From NCBI GenBank assembly GCA_041557595.1, contig JBFFGE010000151.1:1-12135 (forward strand): a stretch of DNA of 12,135 nt, read 5' to 3'. The notes under the pieces are model-generated. The model searched no databases, was not told the DNA's origin, and saw only the letters and a program-made list of their open reading frames with translations. The translations under genes and the position numbers were made by a program. This document shows positions 7,006 to 12,135 of this stretch, in pieces; within the stretch, counting starts at the first letter, position 1, and the number at the start of each line of letters is the position of its first letter. Origin of the DNA: JAOTYV01 sp041557595. Lineage in GTDB: Bacteria; Pseudomonadota; Alphaproteobacteria; UBA8366.

Positions 7006-7535
7006 TTCGCCAGCTCCCGGAAATCCTTAAAGCCCAATACTTTCTGCGACAGCAGCACGGCGACCATCTGTTGGCCGTCGAAGGCCAGCCGCGCCGCCGC
7101 CTTGACCGCGGGTGCGATATCCTCCGGTTCGTCGACCCGGTGCAATCGGACGCCCATCGCCTCCAGGCTTGCCGGCGCGCCCTGGCCCATCGGAACTTGC
7201 CAGGAATTGAATTCGCCGTATTCGCCCCGCATGGTAATGAGCATCAGCAGCGGAATGCGGCATGTGTTCGGCATAGCCAGCGCGTTGATAATATTACCGA
7301 CCCCGCTGCTTTGCAGCAGCATCACGCCTTTCGTCCCACCGAGCCATGATCCCGCCAGCATGTAGATGCCTTCTTCTTCGGTCGTCATGGTGGTCAGCGA
7401 CACGTCGTTATCCGCCTGACACAGTTCAATCAGCCGTTTGTGGCCGGCGTCCGGCACCTGGCATACCTGTGTGACGCCTTCGTCGCGCAACGTCCGGTGG
7501 ACGTCGGCGGGCCAATCCAATGCATTCTCGCTCAT
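7002..7535 (-). CDS. comD: TPP-dependent decarboxylase, alpha subunit (ComD-like)
   Basis: The pyrimidine-binding (PYR-domain) half of the same enzyme, 177 residues. TTEEEGIYMLAG (about residues 51-62) carries the glutamate expected to contact N1' of thiamine, and QSSGVGNIINALAMP (about 75-89) is the family signature seen in ComD and phosphonopyruvate decarboxylases. The early QVPDAGHKRLIE stretch is also usual. Separate small alpha and beta chains, rather than one fused chain, are typical of ComD/ComE. The ATG at 7535 is preferred over an in-frame TTG at 7541 because AGGGAGAG (7546-7553) then lies at a better distance. The gene is probably co-transcribed with the beta gene and perhaps with the small gene 47 nt upstream. 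The exact substrate (sulfopyruvate, phosphonopyruvate or another 3-substituted pyruvate) cannot be decided here. Confidence 0.84.
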   Translation of the reverse strand: MSENALDWPADVHRTLRDEGVTQVCQVPDAGHKRLIELCQADNDVSLTTMTTEEEGIYMLAGSWLGGTKGVMLLQSSGVGNIINALAMPNTCRIPLLMLITMRGEYGEFNSWQVPMGQGAPASLEAMGVRLHRVDEPEDIAPAVKAAARLAFDGQQMVAVLLSQKVLGFKDFRELAK

Positions 7536-7545
7536 GCGCAAGTAT

Positions 7546-7553
7546 CTCTCCCT
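7546..7553 (-). promoter_or_regulatory. Shine-Dalgarno of the ComD-like gene
   Basis: AGGGAGAG on the minus strand ends 10 nt before the ATG at 7535 but only 4 nt before the alternative TTG at 7541. This favours the ATG start and a 177-residue product. Confidence 0.55.
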
Positions 7554-7582
7554 AACTATCTGATTTTATGATGGTTTATAGA

Positions 7583-7849
7583 CTACGTATACAGGTCCCG
7601 GTCGCGATCATACGCCTCGGCAAACAATTCCAACAACCGGCTAGCCTCTTGATTATGCTCGGCATATTGCATCAACCCCTTGGTAACAAAAGAGGAAAAT
7701 CCAACCGCCTCGCCCTTCCCGCGCAATTCGAACCGTTCCGCAATTTCGTCCAGATCCTGATGCACCAGTTTGCGCGCCATCACGTTGAGCTGCGTTTTAA
7801 CGAAGCGGTTCTTGCCGCGCCATTTGTTCTGTGCCCGGGTGGTGGCCAT
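7583..7849 (-). CDS. Small protein, possible ribbon-helix-helix DNA-binding
   Basis: An 88-residue basic protein that I cannot assign to a named family. After a basic N-terminal arm (MATTRAQNKWRGKNR) comes a possible strand FVKTQLNVM (16-24), a helix RKLVHQDLDEIAERFEL (26-42), a glycine-containing turn, a second helix starting GFSSFVTKGLMQYA (50-63), and an acidic amphipathic third helix (66-81) with a DRDRD tail. Strand, two helices and a G-x-S entry to helix 2 fit the MetJ/Arc (ribbon-helix-helix) plan, so a dimeric repressor is a reasonable guess, not a recognition. The ATG at 7849 is chosen over the in-frame ATG at 7963 because GGAAGG (7855-7860) lies 5 nt upstream and the extra N-terminus would be low-complexity. 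The gene lies between the GGT-like gene (134 nt upstream) and the ComDE-like pair (47 nt downstream), all on one strand. Confidence 0.7.
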   Translation of the reverse strand: MATTRAQNKWRGKNRFVKTQLNVMARKLVHQDLDEIAERFELRGKGEAVGFSSFVTKGLMQYAEHNQEASRLLELFAEAYDRDRDLYT

Positions 7850-7854
7850 CGCTA

Positions 7855-7860
7855 CCTTCC
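7855..7860 (-). promoter_or_regulatory. Shine-Dalgarno of the small protein gene
   Basis: GGAAGG on the minus strand ends 5 nt before the ATG at 7849. It is the best ribosome-binding site in this frame and sets the start of the 88-residue product. Confidence 0.6.
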
Positions 7861-7910
7861 GTCTAATGGGCGGCGGCCGTAGACCCCGGCACCGCCATCG
7901 TCCCTCGGAA

Positions 7911-7935
7911 CCGCGATGGGATTGCCCCGTCGCGG
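7911..7935 (-). other. Hairpin in the gap after the GGT-like gene
   Basis: CCGCGA and TCGCGG form the outer 6 bp, then one mismatch, then GGG/CCC, around a 5-nt loop: nine pairs in 25 nt. It starts about 48 nt after the GGT-like stop. No T-run follows, so it is not a classical terminator; it could attenuate read-through, stabilise the upstream 3' end, or mean nothing in such GC-rich DNA. Confidence 0.35.
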
Positions 7936-7983
7936 ATGTCATTTCTACTGCGTCGCCCGGCAAGTGTCACGGCCCGGCCCGGT

Positions 7984-9579
7984 TCAATATCCCAGCGCAC
8001 AGCCGTCCTTGCGCGAGTCCGAGCCGCCCGCAAGCGTGCCTTTGCCCCAATCGATCTGGATCGCCTGACCGCCGCCGATCGGTTTGGCCGGCGTCGAGAC
8101 CTCATGTCCGAACGCCCGCAATCCCTCCGCGACCGATTCCGGCACACCGCTTTCCACATCCACGCCCTGAGCGCTCGGCGTTGACAAAAACCTTGGAAAA
8201 TCAATTGCTTCCTGAACATCCATGCCGTAGTCGAACATATTGGACAGGACATGCGCATGGCCGATGGCCTGGTATTGTCCGCCCATGACGCCGAACGGCA
8301 TTACGGCGCGGCCATCGCGCGCGACCATGCCCGGAATGATCGTGTGCAACGGTCGTTTGTTTGGGCCGATACAGTTCGGATGACCCGGCTCGACCACAAA
8401 TCCGCAACCGCGATTTTGCAGCATGACGCCCGATTCCGGCCCCATGATCCCGCTGCCGAACGCGGAAAACAGCGAATTGATGAAGCTGACCGCATTGCGA
8501 TCCTTGTCCACCACGCAGAGATAGACCGTATCGTGATGCGCCGGCAGGACGGATGGCGGGATATCCTGCATCGCCCGGTCCGCGACGATGGTGTTGCGCA
8601 GTTCGGCGGCGTGTTCGTCGGACAGCATCCAGTCGATCGGCACCTGCGCCCGGTCCGGATCGGCCACGACCGTGTCCCGGTCGCCATAGGCGAGCCGGGC
8701 CGCTTCGATTTCGAGGTGCAGCCGCCCGGCGGACAACGGATCCATCGAGGCCATGTCGTATCCGGATAGAATATTGAGAATTTCAAGCGCGACGATGCCC
8801 TGACCGTTGGGCGGACATTCATACACCGTATTGCCGCGATACTCGGTCTTGACCGGCGTCACGTATTCGCCCTGGGCGGCGGCAAAGTCCGCCAGCGTAT
8901 GGTGGCCGCCGACTTCCTGCAGACGCGACACCAGATCGTCGGCGACCGGGCCGGTATAGAACCCGTCCCGCCCCTGTTCGGCGATCCGTTGCAGCGTCGC
9001 GGCCAGCTTTGTCTGACGATGGACCTTACCTTCGGAGAGTGTCTTGCCGTCTTTCAGGAACACGGCGCGGCTGCTCGGGTCGTGCGACAGGGTTTCGATA
9101 TTGGACGCCCAATCGACGGAGACGCGCGAGGTCACCGGATAGCCGTCGCGGGCGAACCGGATCGCCGGCTGCAGCAACGCGCCGAGCTCTTTGGTGCCAT
9201 GGTCGGCGATCAGCCGGCTCCAGGCGTCGATCGCGCCGGGCACGGTGACCGCATGCGGTGTGTGTTGATCGATCCGGGTGATCCCCTGGTTGACGTACCA
9301 GTCGGGATCGGCCCCCGCGGGCGCCCGGCCGGAACCGTTGAAGGCGAGAATTTTATCTTCGCCGCCCGGCGCGAACAGCATGAAGCAGTCGCCGCCGATA
9401 CCGGTCGATTGGGGCTCGACCACGCATTGAACCGCGCAGGCCGCGACGGCGGCATCCATGGCGTTGCCGCCCTCCTGAAGGACCTTGATCGCGGTCATCG
9501 TCGAGAGCGGATGCGAGGTCGCCGCCATGCCGTTCAGCGAACGAACCGGCGAGCGGCCCGGCAATTCCAGATTGCGCAT
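7984..9579 (-). CDS. GGT-family Ntn-hydrolase (YwrD/HpxW-like)
   Basis: A 531-residue member of the gamma-glutamyltransferase superfamily, made as a proenzyme that cleaves itself at a threonine to form large and small subunits. That residue should be Thr351 in HHDTVYLCVVD, followed by NAVSFINSLFSAFGSG (362-377), so the small subunit would span about 351-531. The large-subunit signatures EGGNAMDAAVAA (36-47), STGIGGDCFML (58-68) and the substrate-arginine region NGSGRAP (81-87) are intact, as is the GVMGGQYQ glycine loop (430-437). There is no signal peptide, so it should be cytoplasmic, unlike periplasmic Ggt. The DTVY-type nucleophile motif and N-S-x-F-x-x-F-G-S-G loop resemble YwrD and oxamate amidohydrolase HpxW more than E. 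coli Ggt, so transpeptidation of glutathione is only one option. It is divergent from mazG, with about 100 nt between the starts. Confidence 0.9.
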   Translation of the reverse strand: MRNLELPGRSPVRSLNGMAATSHPLSTMTAIKVLQEGGNAMDAAVAACAVQCVVEPQSTGIGGDCFMLFAPGGEDKILAFNGSGRAPAGADPDWYVNQGITRIDQHTPHAVTVPGAIDAWSRLIADHGTKELGALLQPAIRFARDGYPVTSRVSVDWASNIETLSHDPSSRAVFLKDGKTLSEGKVHRQTKLAATLQRIAEQGRDGFYTGPVADDLVSRLQEVGGHHTLADFAAAQGEYVTPVKTEYRGNTVYECPPNGQGIVALEILNILSGYDMASMDPLSAGRLHLEIEAARLAYGDRDTVVADPDRAQVPIDWMLSDEHAAELRNTIVADRAMQDIPPSVLPAHHDTVYLCVVDKDRNAVSFINSLFSAFGSGIMGPESGVMLQNRGCGFVVEPGHPNCIGPNKRPLHTIIPGMVARDGRAVMPFGVMGGQYQAIGHAHVLSNMFDYGMDVQEAIDFPRFLSTPSAQGVDVESGVPESVAEGLRAFGHEVSTPAKPIGGGQAIQIDWGKGTLAGGSDSRKDGCALGY

Positions 9580-9679
9580 ATCGATTTCCCGGAAAGCTGT
9601 TGGGGTAGTCGTCCGGGATGGTAAGTTCTGCGGCGATACGGGTCAAACAAACTGCACAAAACCAACCGGGCGCCCTTCC
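9580..9679. promoter_or_regulatory. Divergent intergenic region, GGT-like gene / mazG
   Basis: These 100 nt should hold the start signals of both divergent genes. On the minus strand GGGAAA (9585-9590) can serve as a weak ribosome-binding site for the ATG at 9579. TCCCGG (9587-9592) and CCGGGA (9613-9618) form a 6-bp inverted repeat that could be an operator but is short. A poor -35/-10 candidate on the plus strand (TTGGGG, 16 nt, TAAGTT) is not convincing. Confidence 0.3.
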
Positions 9680-10480
9680 ATGAGCAATGAAACCGATCGG
9701 CTACTCCAGGTCATGGCGCGCCTGCGCGATCCGCAAACCGGCTGTCCGTGGGATATCGAGCAGAATTTTGCGACCATAGCGCCGTACACGATCGAGGAAG
9801 CCTATGAAGTGGCCGATGCGATCGAACAATCGGATATGGCCGCATTGAAGGAGGAACTGGGCGACCTGCTGCTCCAGGTCGCCTATCACGCCCGAATGGC
9901 CGAGGAGGAACATGCGTTTGATTTCGAGGATGTCGCCCGGACCATTGCGGACAAGATGATCCGCCGCCATCCCCATGTCTTCGGCGAGGAAACCGTCGCC
10001 GACGCCGCCGCGCAGACCGCCAACTGGGAGGCCCAGAAAGCTGCGGAACGGGCCGCCAAGGCGCAAAACGACGGACAGGAGACGGGTGTTCTCGATGGCG
10101 TACCGCGCGCCCTGCCCGCCCTCATGCGCGCCGAAAAACTATCGCGGCGCGCCGCCCGGGTCGGCTTCGATTGGCCTAACTCCGCGCAGATTTTCGACAA
10201 GATCGAGGAGGAACTCGGCGAGATCCGCGAGGTGATTGCCGAGGGCGGCGAGCACGGCCGCATGGAAGACGAAATCGGCGACCTGCTGTTCTGCGCCGCC
10301 AATCTTGCGCGCCACTTCAAGGTCGACCCCGAAACCGCGCTCCGCACGGCCAATGCCAAGTTCGAACGCCGGTTCCGCGCCATGGAGGCCGGATTTCGGG
10401 AACGCGGGCGGGATTTTGCCGGCGCTACTCTCGAGGAAAAGGAATCGGCCTGGCAGGACGTAAAAGCCGACGAGGACTAA
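9680..10480 (+). CDS. mazG: Nucleoside triphosphate pyrophosphohydrolase MazG
   Basis: Hydrolyses (d)NTPs to the monophosphate and pyrophosphate, clearing non-canonical nucleotides and modulating stress responses; cytoplasmic. The 266-residue product, close to the E. coli length, has two tandem MazG domains. The first starts with RLRDPQTGCPWDIEQ (residues 15-29) and has the metal-binding EExxE...ExxD set in TIEEAYEVADAI (Glu39, Glu40, Glu43) and KEELGDLLLQ (Glu59, Asp62). It is followed by ADKMIRRHPHVFG (90-102). The second has KIEEELGEIREVI (174-186) and MEDEIGDLLFCAANLARH (195-212). The frame is open from 9485, but the ATG at 9680 gives the standard N-terminus (LLQVMARLRDP), and the upstream part overlaps the divergent GGT-like gene. 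The gene is flanked by minus-strand genes on both sides and ends 4 nt from the convergent dehydrogenase stop. Confidence 0.95.
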   Translation: MSNETDRLLQVMARLRDPQTGCPWDIEQNFATIAPYTIEEAYEVADAIEQSDMAALKEELGDLLLQVAYHARMAEEEHAFDFEDVARTIADKMIRRHPHVFGEETVADAAAQTANWEAQKAAERAAKAQNDGQETGVLDGVPRALPALMRAEKLSRRAARVGFDWPNSAQIFDKIEEELGEIREVIAEGGEHGRMEDEIGDLLFCAANLARHFKVDPETALRTANAKFERRFRAMEAGFRERGRDFAGATLEEKESAWQDVKADED

Positions 10481-10484
10481 GCGG

Positions 10485-11354
10485 TTATTCCTTCAGCAGC
10501 AGATGGATGAGGCTGGAGGTATCCCAACGGCCGCCGCCGCGCGCCTGCACCGTGGCGTAGAACTGATCGATGAGCGCCGCGACCGGCAAGCGGGCGCCAT
10601 TCTTGTTTGCTTCGTCCAGCGCGATTCCCAGATCCTTGCGCATCCAGTTGACCGCGAAACCGAATTCGAACTCGCCCTTGCACATCGTCGGCGCGCGGTT
10701 TTCCATTTGCCAGGAACCCGCGGCGCCTTTCGAGATGGTGTCAATGACCTTATCCATGTCGAGCCCCGCCTTGAGCCCGAAATTGACGCCTTCCGAGAGC
10801 CCCTGCACCAATCCCGCGATGCAGATCTGATTGACCATCTTGGTCAGCTGCCCCGATCCGGTCGGGCCGATCAGCGTGACTTTTTGTGCGTAGCATTCGA
10901 TTACCGGCTCGGCCGTCCTGAAGGTGCTTTTCTGTCCGCCGCACATGACGGTCAGCGCACCGTTCACCGCGCCCGCTTCGCCGCCCGAAACCGGCGCATC
11001 GATGAATCCAAGCCCCCGCTTCTTGCCGATCGCCGCCAGTTCGCGCGCGACTTCCGCCGACGCGGTCGTGTTGTCGACCAGGATGGCGCCTTTCGACATG
11101 CCCGCGAAGACACCCTTGTCGCCCAGCACTACGCTGCGCAGGTCGTCGTCATTGCCGACGCAGGTAAAGACGATTTCCGCGCCTTTCGCCGCATCGCGCG
11201 GGGTGCGTTTCGCCGCGCCCTTGAACTTCTTGCCCCATTTCGCCGCCTTGGCCGCGGTGCGGTTGTAAACGTTGACGTCATGGCCGGCTTTCTGCAGATG
11301 CCCGGCCATGTGGTAGCCCATGACGCCGAGTCCGACGAACGCAACTTTGGTCAT
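10485..11354 (-). CDS. Beta-hydroxyacid dehydrogenase (HIBADH/GarR-like)
   Basis: A 289-residue NAD(P)-dependent dehydrogenase of the 3-hydroxyisobutyrate / tartronate semialdehyde reductase family. The N-terminal Rossmann domain begins VAFVGLGVMGYHMAGHL (4-20). The second strand ends VYNRT (29-33): Asn-Arg in place of the acidic residue of NAD-specific enzymes suggests NADP(H). The substrate motif is DAPVSGGEAGAVNGALTVM (119-137), and the catalytic Lys172 lies in GPTGSGQLTKMVNQ (163-176), with MRKDLGIALDEA (238-249) in the all-helical C-terminal domain. Possible reactions are reduction of tartronate, succinic or glyoxylic semialdehyde-type substrates. The Ser-Gly-Gly motif is the ordinary form. 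The ATG at 11354 is chosen because GGGAGAAG (11361-11368) lies upstream; the longer frame to 11447 would run into the next gene. It probably shares a transcript with the phosphatase 89 nt upstream. Confidence 0.92.
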   Translation of the reverse strand: MTKVAFVGLGVMGYHMAGHLQKAGHDVNVYNRTAAKAAKWGKKFKGAAKRTPRDAAKGAEIVFTCVGNDDDLRSVVLGDKGVFAGMSKGAILVDNTTASAEVARELAAIGKKRGLGFIDAPVSGGEAGAVNGALTVMCGGQKSTFRTAEPVIECYAQKVTLIGPTGSGQLTKMVNQICIAGLVQGLSEGVNFGLKAGLDMDKVIDTISKGAAGSWQMENRAPTMCKGEFEFGFAVNWMRKDLGIALDEANKNGARLPVAALIDQFYATVQARGGGRWDTSSLIHLLLKE

Positions 11355-11443
11355 CTTGATCTTCTCCCTGTGAATGTATCGTGCTGCACGGAACGTTTCG
11401 CTCGGCGGCGGGACGCGCAGTGTAACGTCGGGTGTCGGGCCCC

Positions 11444-12135
11444 TCAATCGGGTTTGAGAAATTCGTGTATTTGGGTCCAGATTTCCCGATTCGGTGCGGA
11501 AAGAAGGCCCTCGACCCGGTCGCCCGCCCGATACGGTTTGCCGTCGACACGCGCGCTATAGCCGCCGGCTTCGCGATGCAGCAAGACACCGGCCGCATGA
11601 TCCCATGACCAGAGCCGGTTATAGATCGAGAAATCGTTATCGCCGGCCGCCAGCCGGTAATAGGCGTGACCGGCGCAGCGATAGCGGATGACTTCGCCAA
11701 ATGCCTCTTTCTTTGATCGCACCAGATCGCGATGGGGTCTGCCATAGGCGTTGGAGTTGATCAGCCCCGTCATCGCCTCGATTGCCGCGCCATCGGATAC
11801 GGATAACCGGGTCTCCCCGACCCAGGCGCCCTCGCCCGCCATCGCGATGGCGGTCTCGCCGCCAACCGGATCGTGGATCCAGGCGCCCACCGTCTCGCCC
11901 GCCAGGACAAAGGCGACGATGATGACGAATGGCGTTCGGCCTTCGACGAAATTCTGCGTGCCGTCGACCGGATCGATGATCCACAACGGGCCATCATCCT
12001 CGAAGCGCTCGAGTACGGTTTGATCCCGGTGCACCGCTTCCTCGCCGACCACGACCGACCCCGGCACGAGGGCGCTTAACGATTCGGTCAGGCGGCGCTC
12101 GGCCTCGATATCCGCAACCGTCACGAGGTCGCCCG
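11444..12135 (-). CDS. Inositol monophosphatase-family protein, 5' truncated
   Basis: A Mg-dependent, Li-sensitive-type sugar phosphatase, cut at its N-terminus by the right window edge; about 229 C-terminal residues are visible. The frame stays open to the edge, reading GDLVTVADIEAERRL, which is the standard 'GD.VT.AD...E' metal-site stretch about 40-50 residues into the family, so the GTG at 12124 is valine and not a start. Next come GEEAV (metal-binding Glu), WIIDPVDGTQNFVEG (the DPxDGTxNF motif) and near the end WSWDHAAGVLLHREAGG (the WDxAAGxxLxxEAGG motif). All catalytic motifs visible in this part are intact. Family members dephosphorylate myo-inositol phosphate, histidinol phosphate, fructose-1,6-bisphosphate or 3'-phosphoadenosine phosphates, and some (SuhB) also bind RNA polymerase; sequence alone does not choose. 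It is followed by the dehydrogenase gene on the same strand. Confidence 0.9.
   Translation of the reverse strand, partial: GDLVTVADIEAERRLTESLSALVPGSVVVGEEAVHRDQTVLERFEDDGPLWIIDPVDGTQNFVEGRTPFVIIVAFVLAGETVGAWIHDPVGGETAIAMAGEGAWVGETRLSVSDGAAIEAMTGLINSNAYGRPHRDLVRSKKEAFGEVIRYRCAGHAYYRLAAGDNDFSIYNRLWSWDHAAGVLLHREAGGYSARVDGKPYRAGDRVEGLLSAPNREIWTQIHEFLKPD

Noticed and set aside
6358..7365. 335-codon plus-strand frame opposite the ComDE-like genes
   Set aside because: No motifs or ribosome-binding site, and it runs through the terminator; the minus strand holds clear TPP-enzyme motifs.
7850..7963. N-terminal extension of the small protein to the ATG at 7963
   Set aside because: The best ribosome-binding site precedes 7849, and the extension is Arg/Gly/Pro-rich with no structure.
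8899..9624. 241-codon plus-strand frame opposite the GGT-like gene
   Set aside because: Antisense shadow of the large subunit, with no family pattern.
10503..11561. 352-codon plus-strand frame opposite the dehydrogenase
   Set aside because: Arg/Asp-rich shadow; it crosses two minus-strand genes with intact motifs.
12122..12124. GTG as the start of the IMPase-family gene
   Set aside because: The upstream in-frame codons read Gly-Asp-Leu and continue the family motif to the window edge, so the gene is simply truncated.

Overview
This is high-GC bacterial chromosomal DNA with dense, mostly housekeeping coding. The order tmk - holB - metG - tatD - MBL-fold hydrolase is a common alphaproteobacterial arrangement, so an alphaproteobacterium (perhaps Rhodospirillales-like) is the best guess. 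This rests on gene order and protein character, not on a marker gene or a search.

Layout. (1) Positions 1-4432, plus strand: a tight run made of the tail of thymidylate kinase, DNA polymerase III delta' (holB), methionyl-tRNA synthetase (metG), a TatD-family metal-dependent hydrolase and a PhnP-like metallo-beta-lactamase-fold hydrolase. The gaps are 13, 26 and 3 nt and a 4-nt overlap, so this is very probably one transcript. (2) 4552-5481, plus strand: an EamA/DMT-family transporter, probably ended by a perfect GC-rich hairpin at 5490-5512. (3) 5539-9579, minus strand: in transcription order, a GGT-family Ntn-hydrolase without a signal peptide (7984-9579), a small strand-helix-helix protein (7583-7849), and a two-subunit thiamine-diphosphate decarboxylase resembling sulfopyruvate decarboxylase ComD/ComE (7002-7535 and 6421-7005, overlapping by 4 nt). 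A good intrinsic terminator (about 6365-6396) follows the pair. Beyond an AT-rich intergenic patch lies a separate lipoprotein gene (5539-6201). (4) 9680-10480, plus strand: mazG, divergent from the GGT-family gene. (5) 10485-12135, minus strand: an inositol-monophosphatase-family gene cut by the window edge, followed by a beta-hydroxyacid dehydrogenase gene that converges on mazG with only 4 nt between them.

Function. Block 1 combines replication (delta' clamp loader), nucleotide supply (tmk) and translation (metG) with two metal hydrolases. MazG hydrolyses nucleoside triphosphates and is also housekeeping. The minus-strand genes look metabolic: the TPP decarboxylase should act on a 3-substituted 2-oxo acid such as sulfopyruvate or phosphonopyruvate, the GGT relative on a gamma-glutamyl or oxamate-like amide, and the dehydrogenase on a small hydroxyacid/semialdehyde pair. 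No neighbouring gene fixes their substrates. No RNA gene, insertion sequence, CRISPR array, phage gene or attachment site was seen. The least explained parts are the GGT-like / small protein / ComDE-like group, the orphan lipoprotein, and the AT-rich inverted-repeat patch at about 6311-6370. I did not find convincing evidence of a wholly new system.
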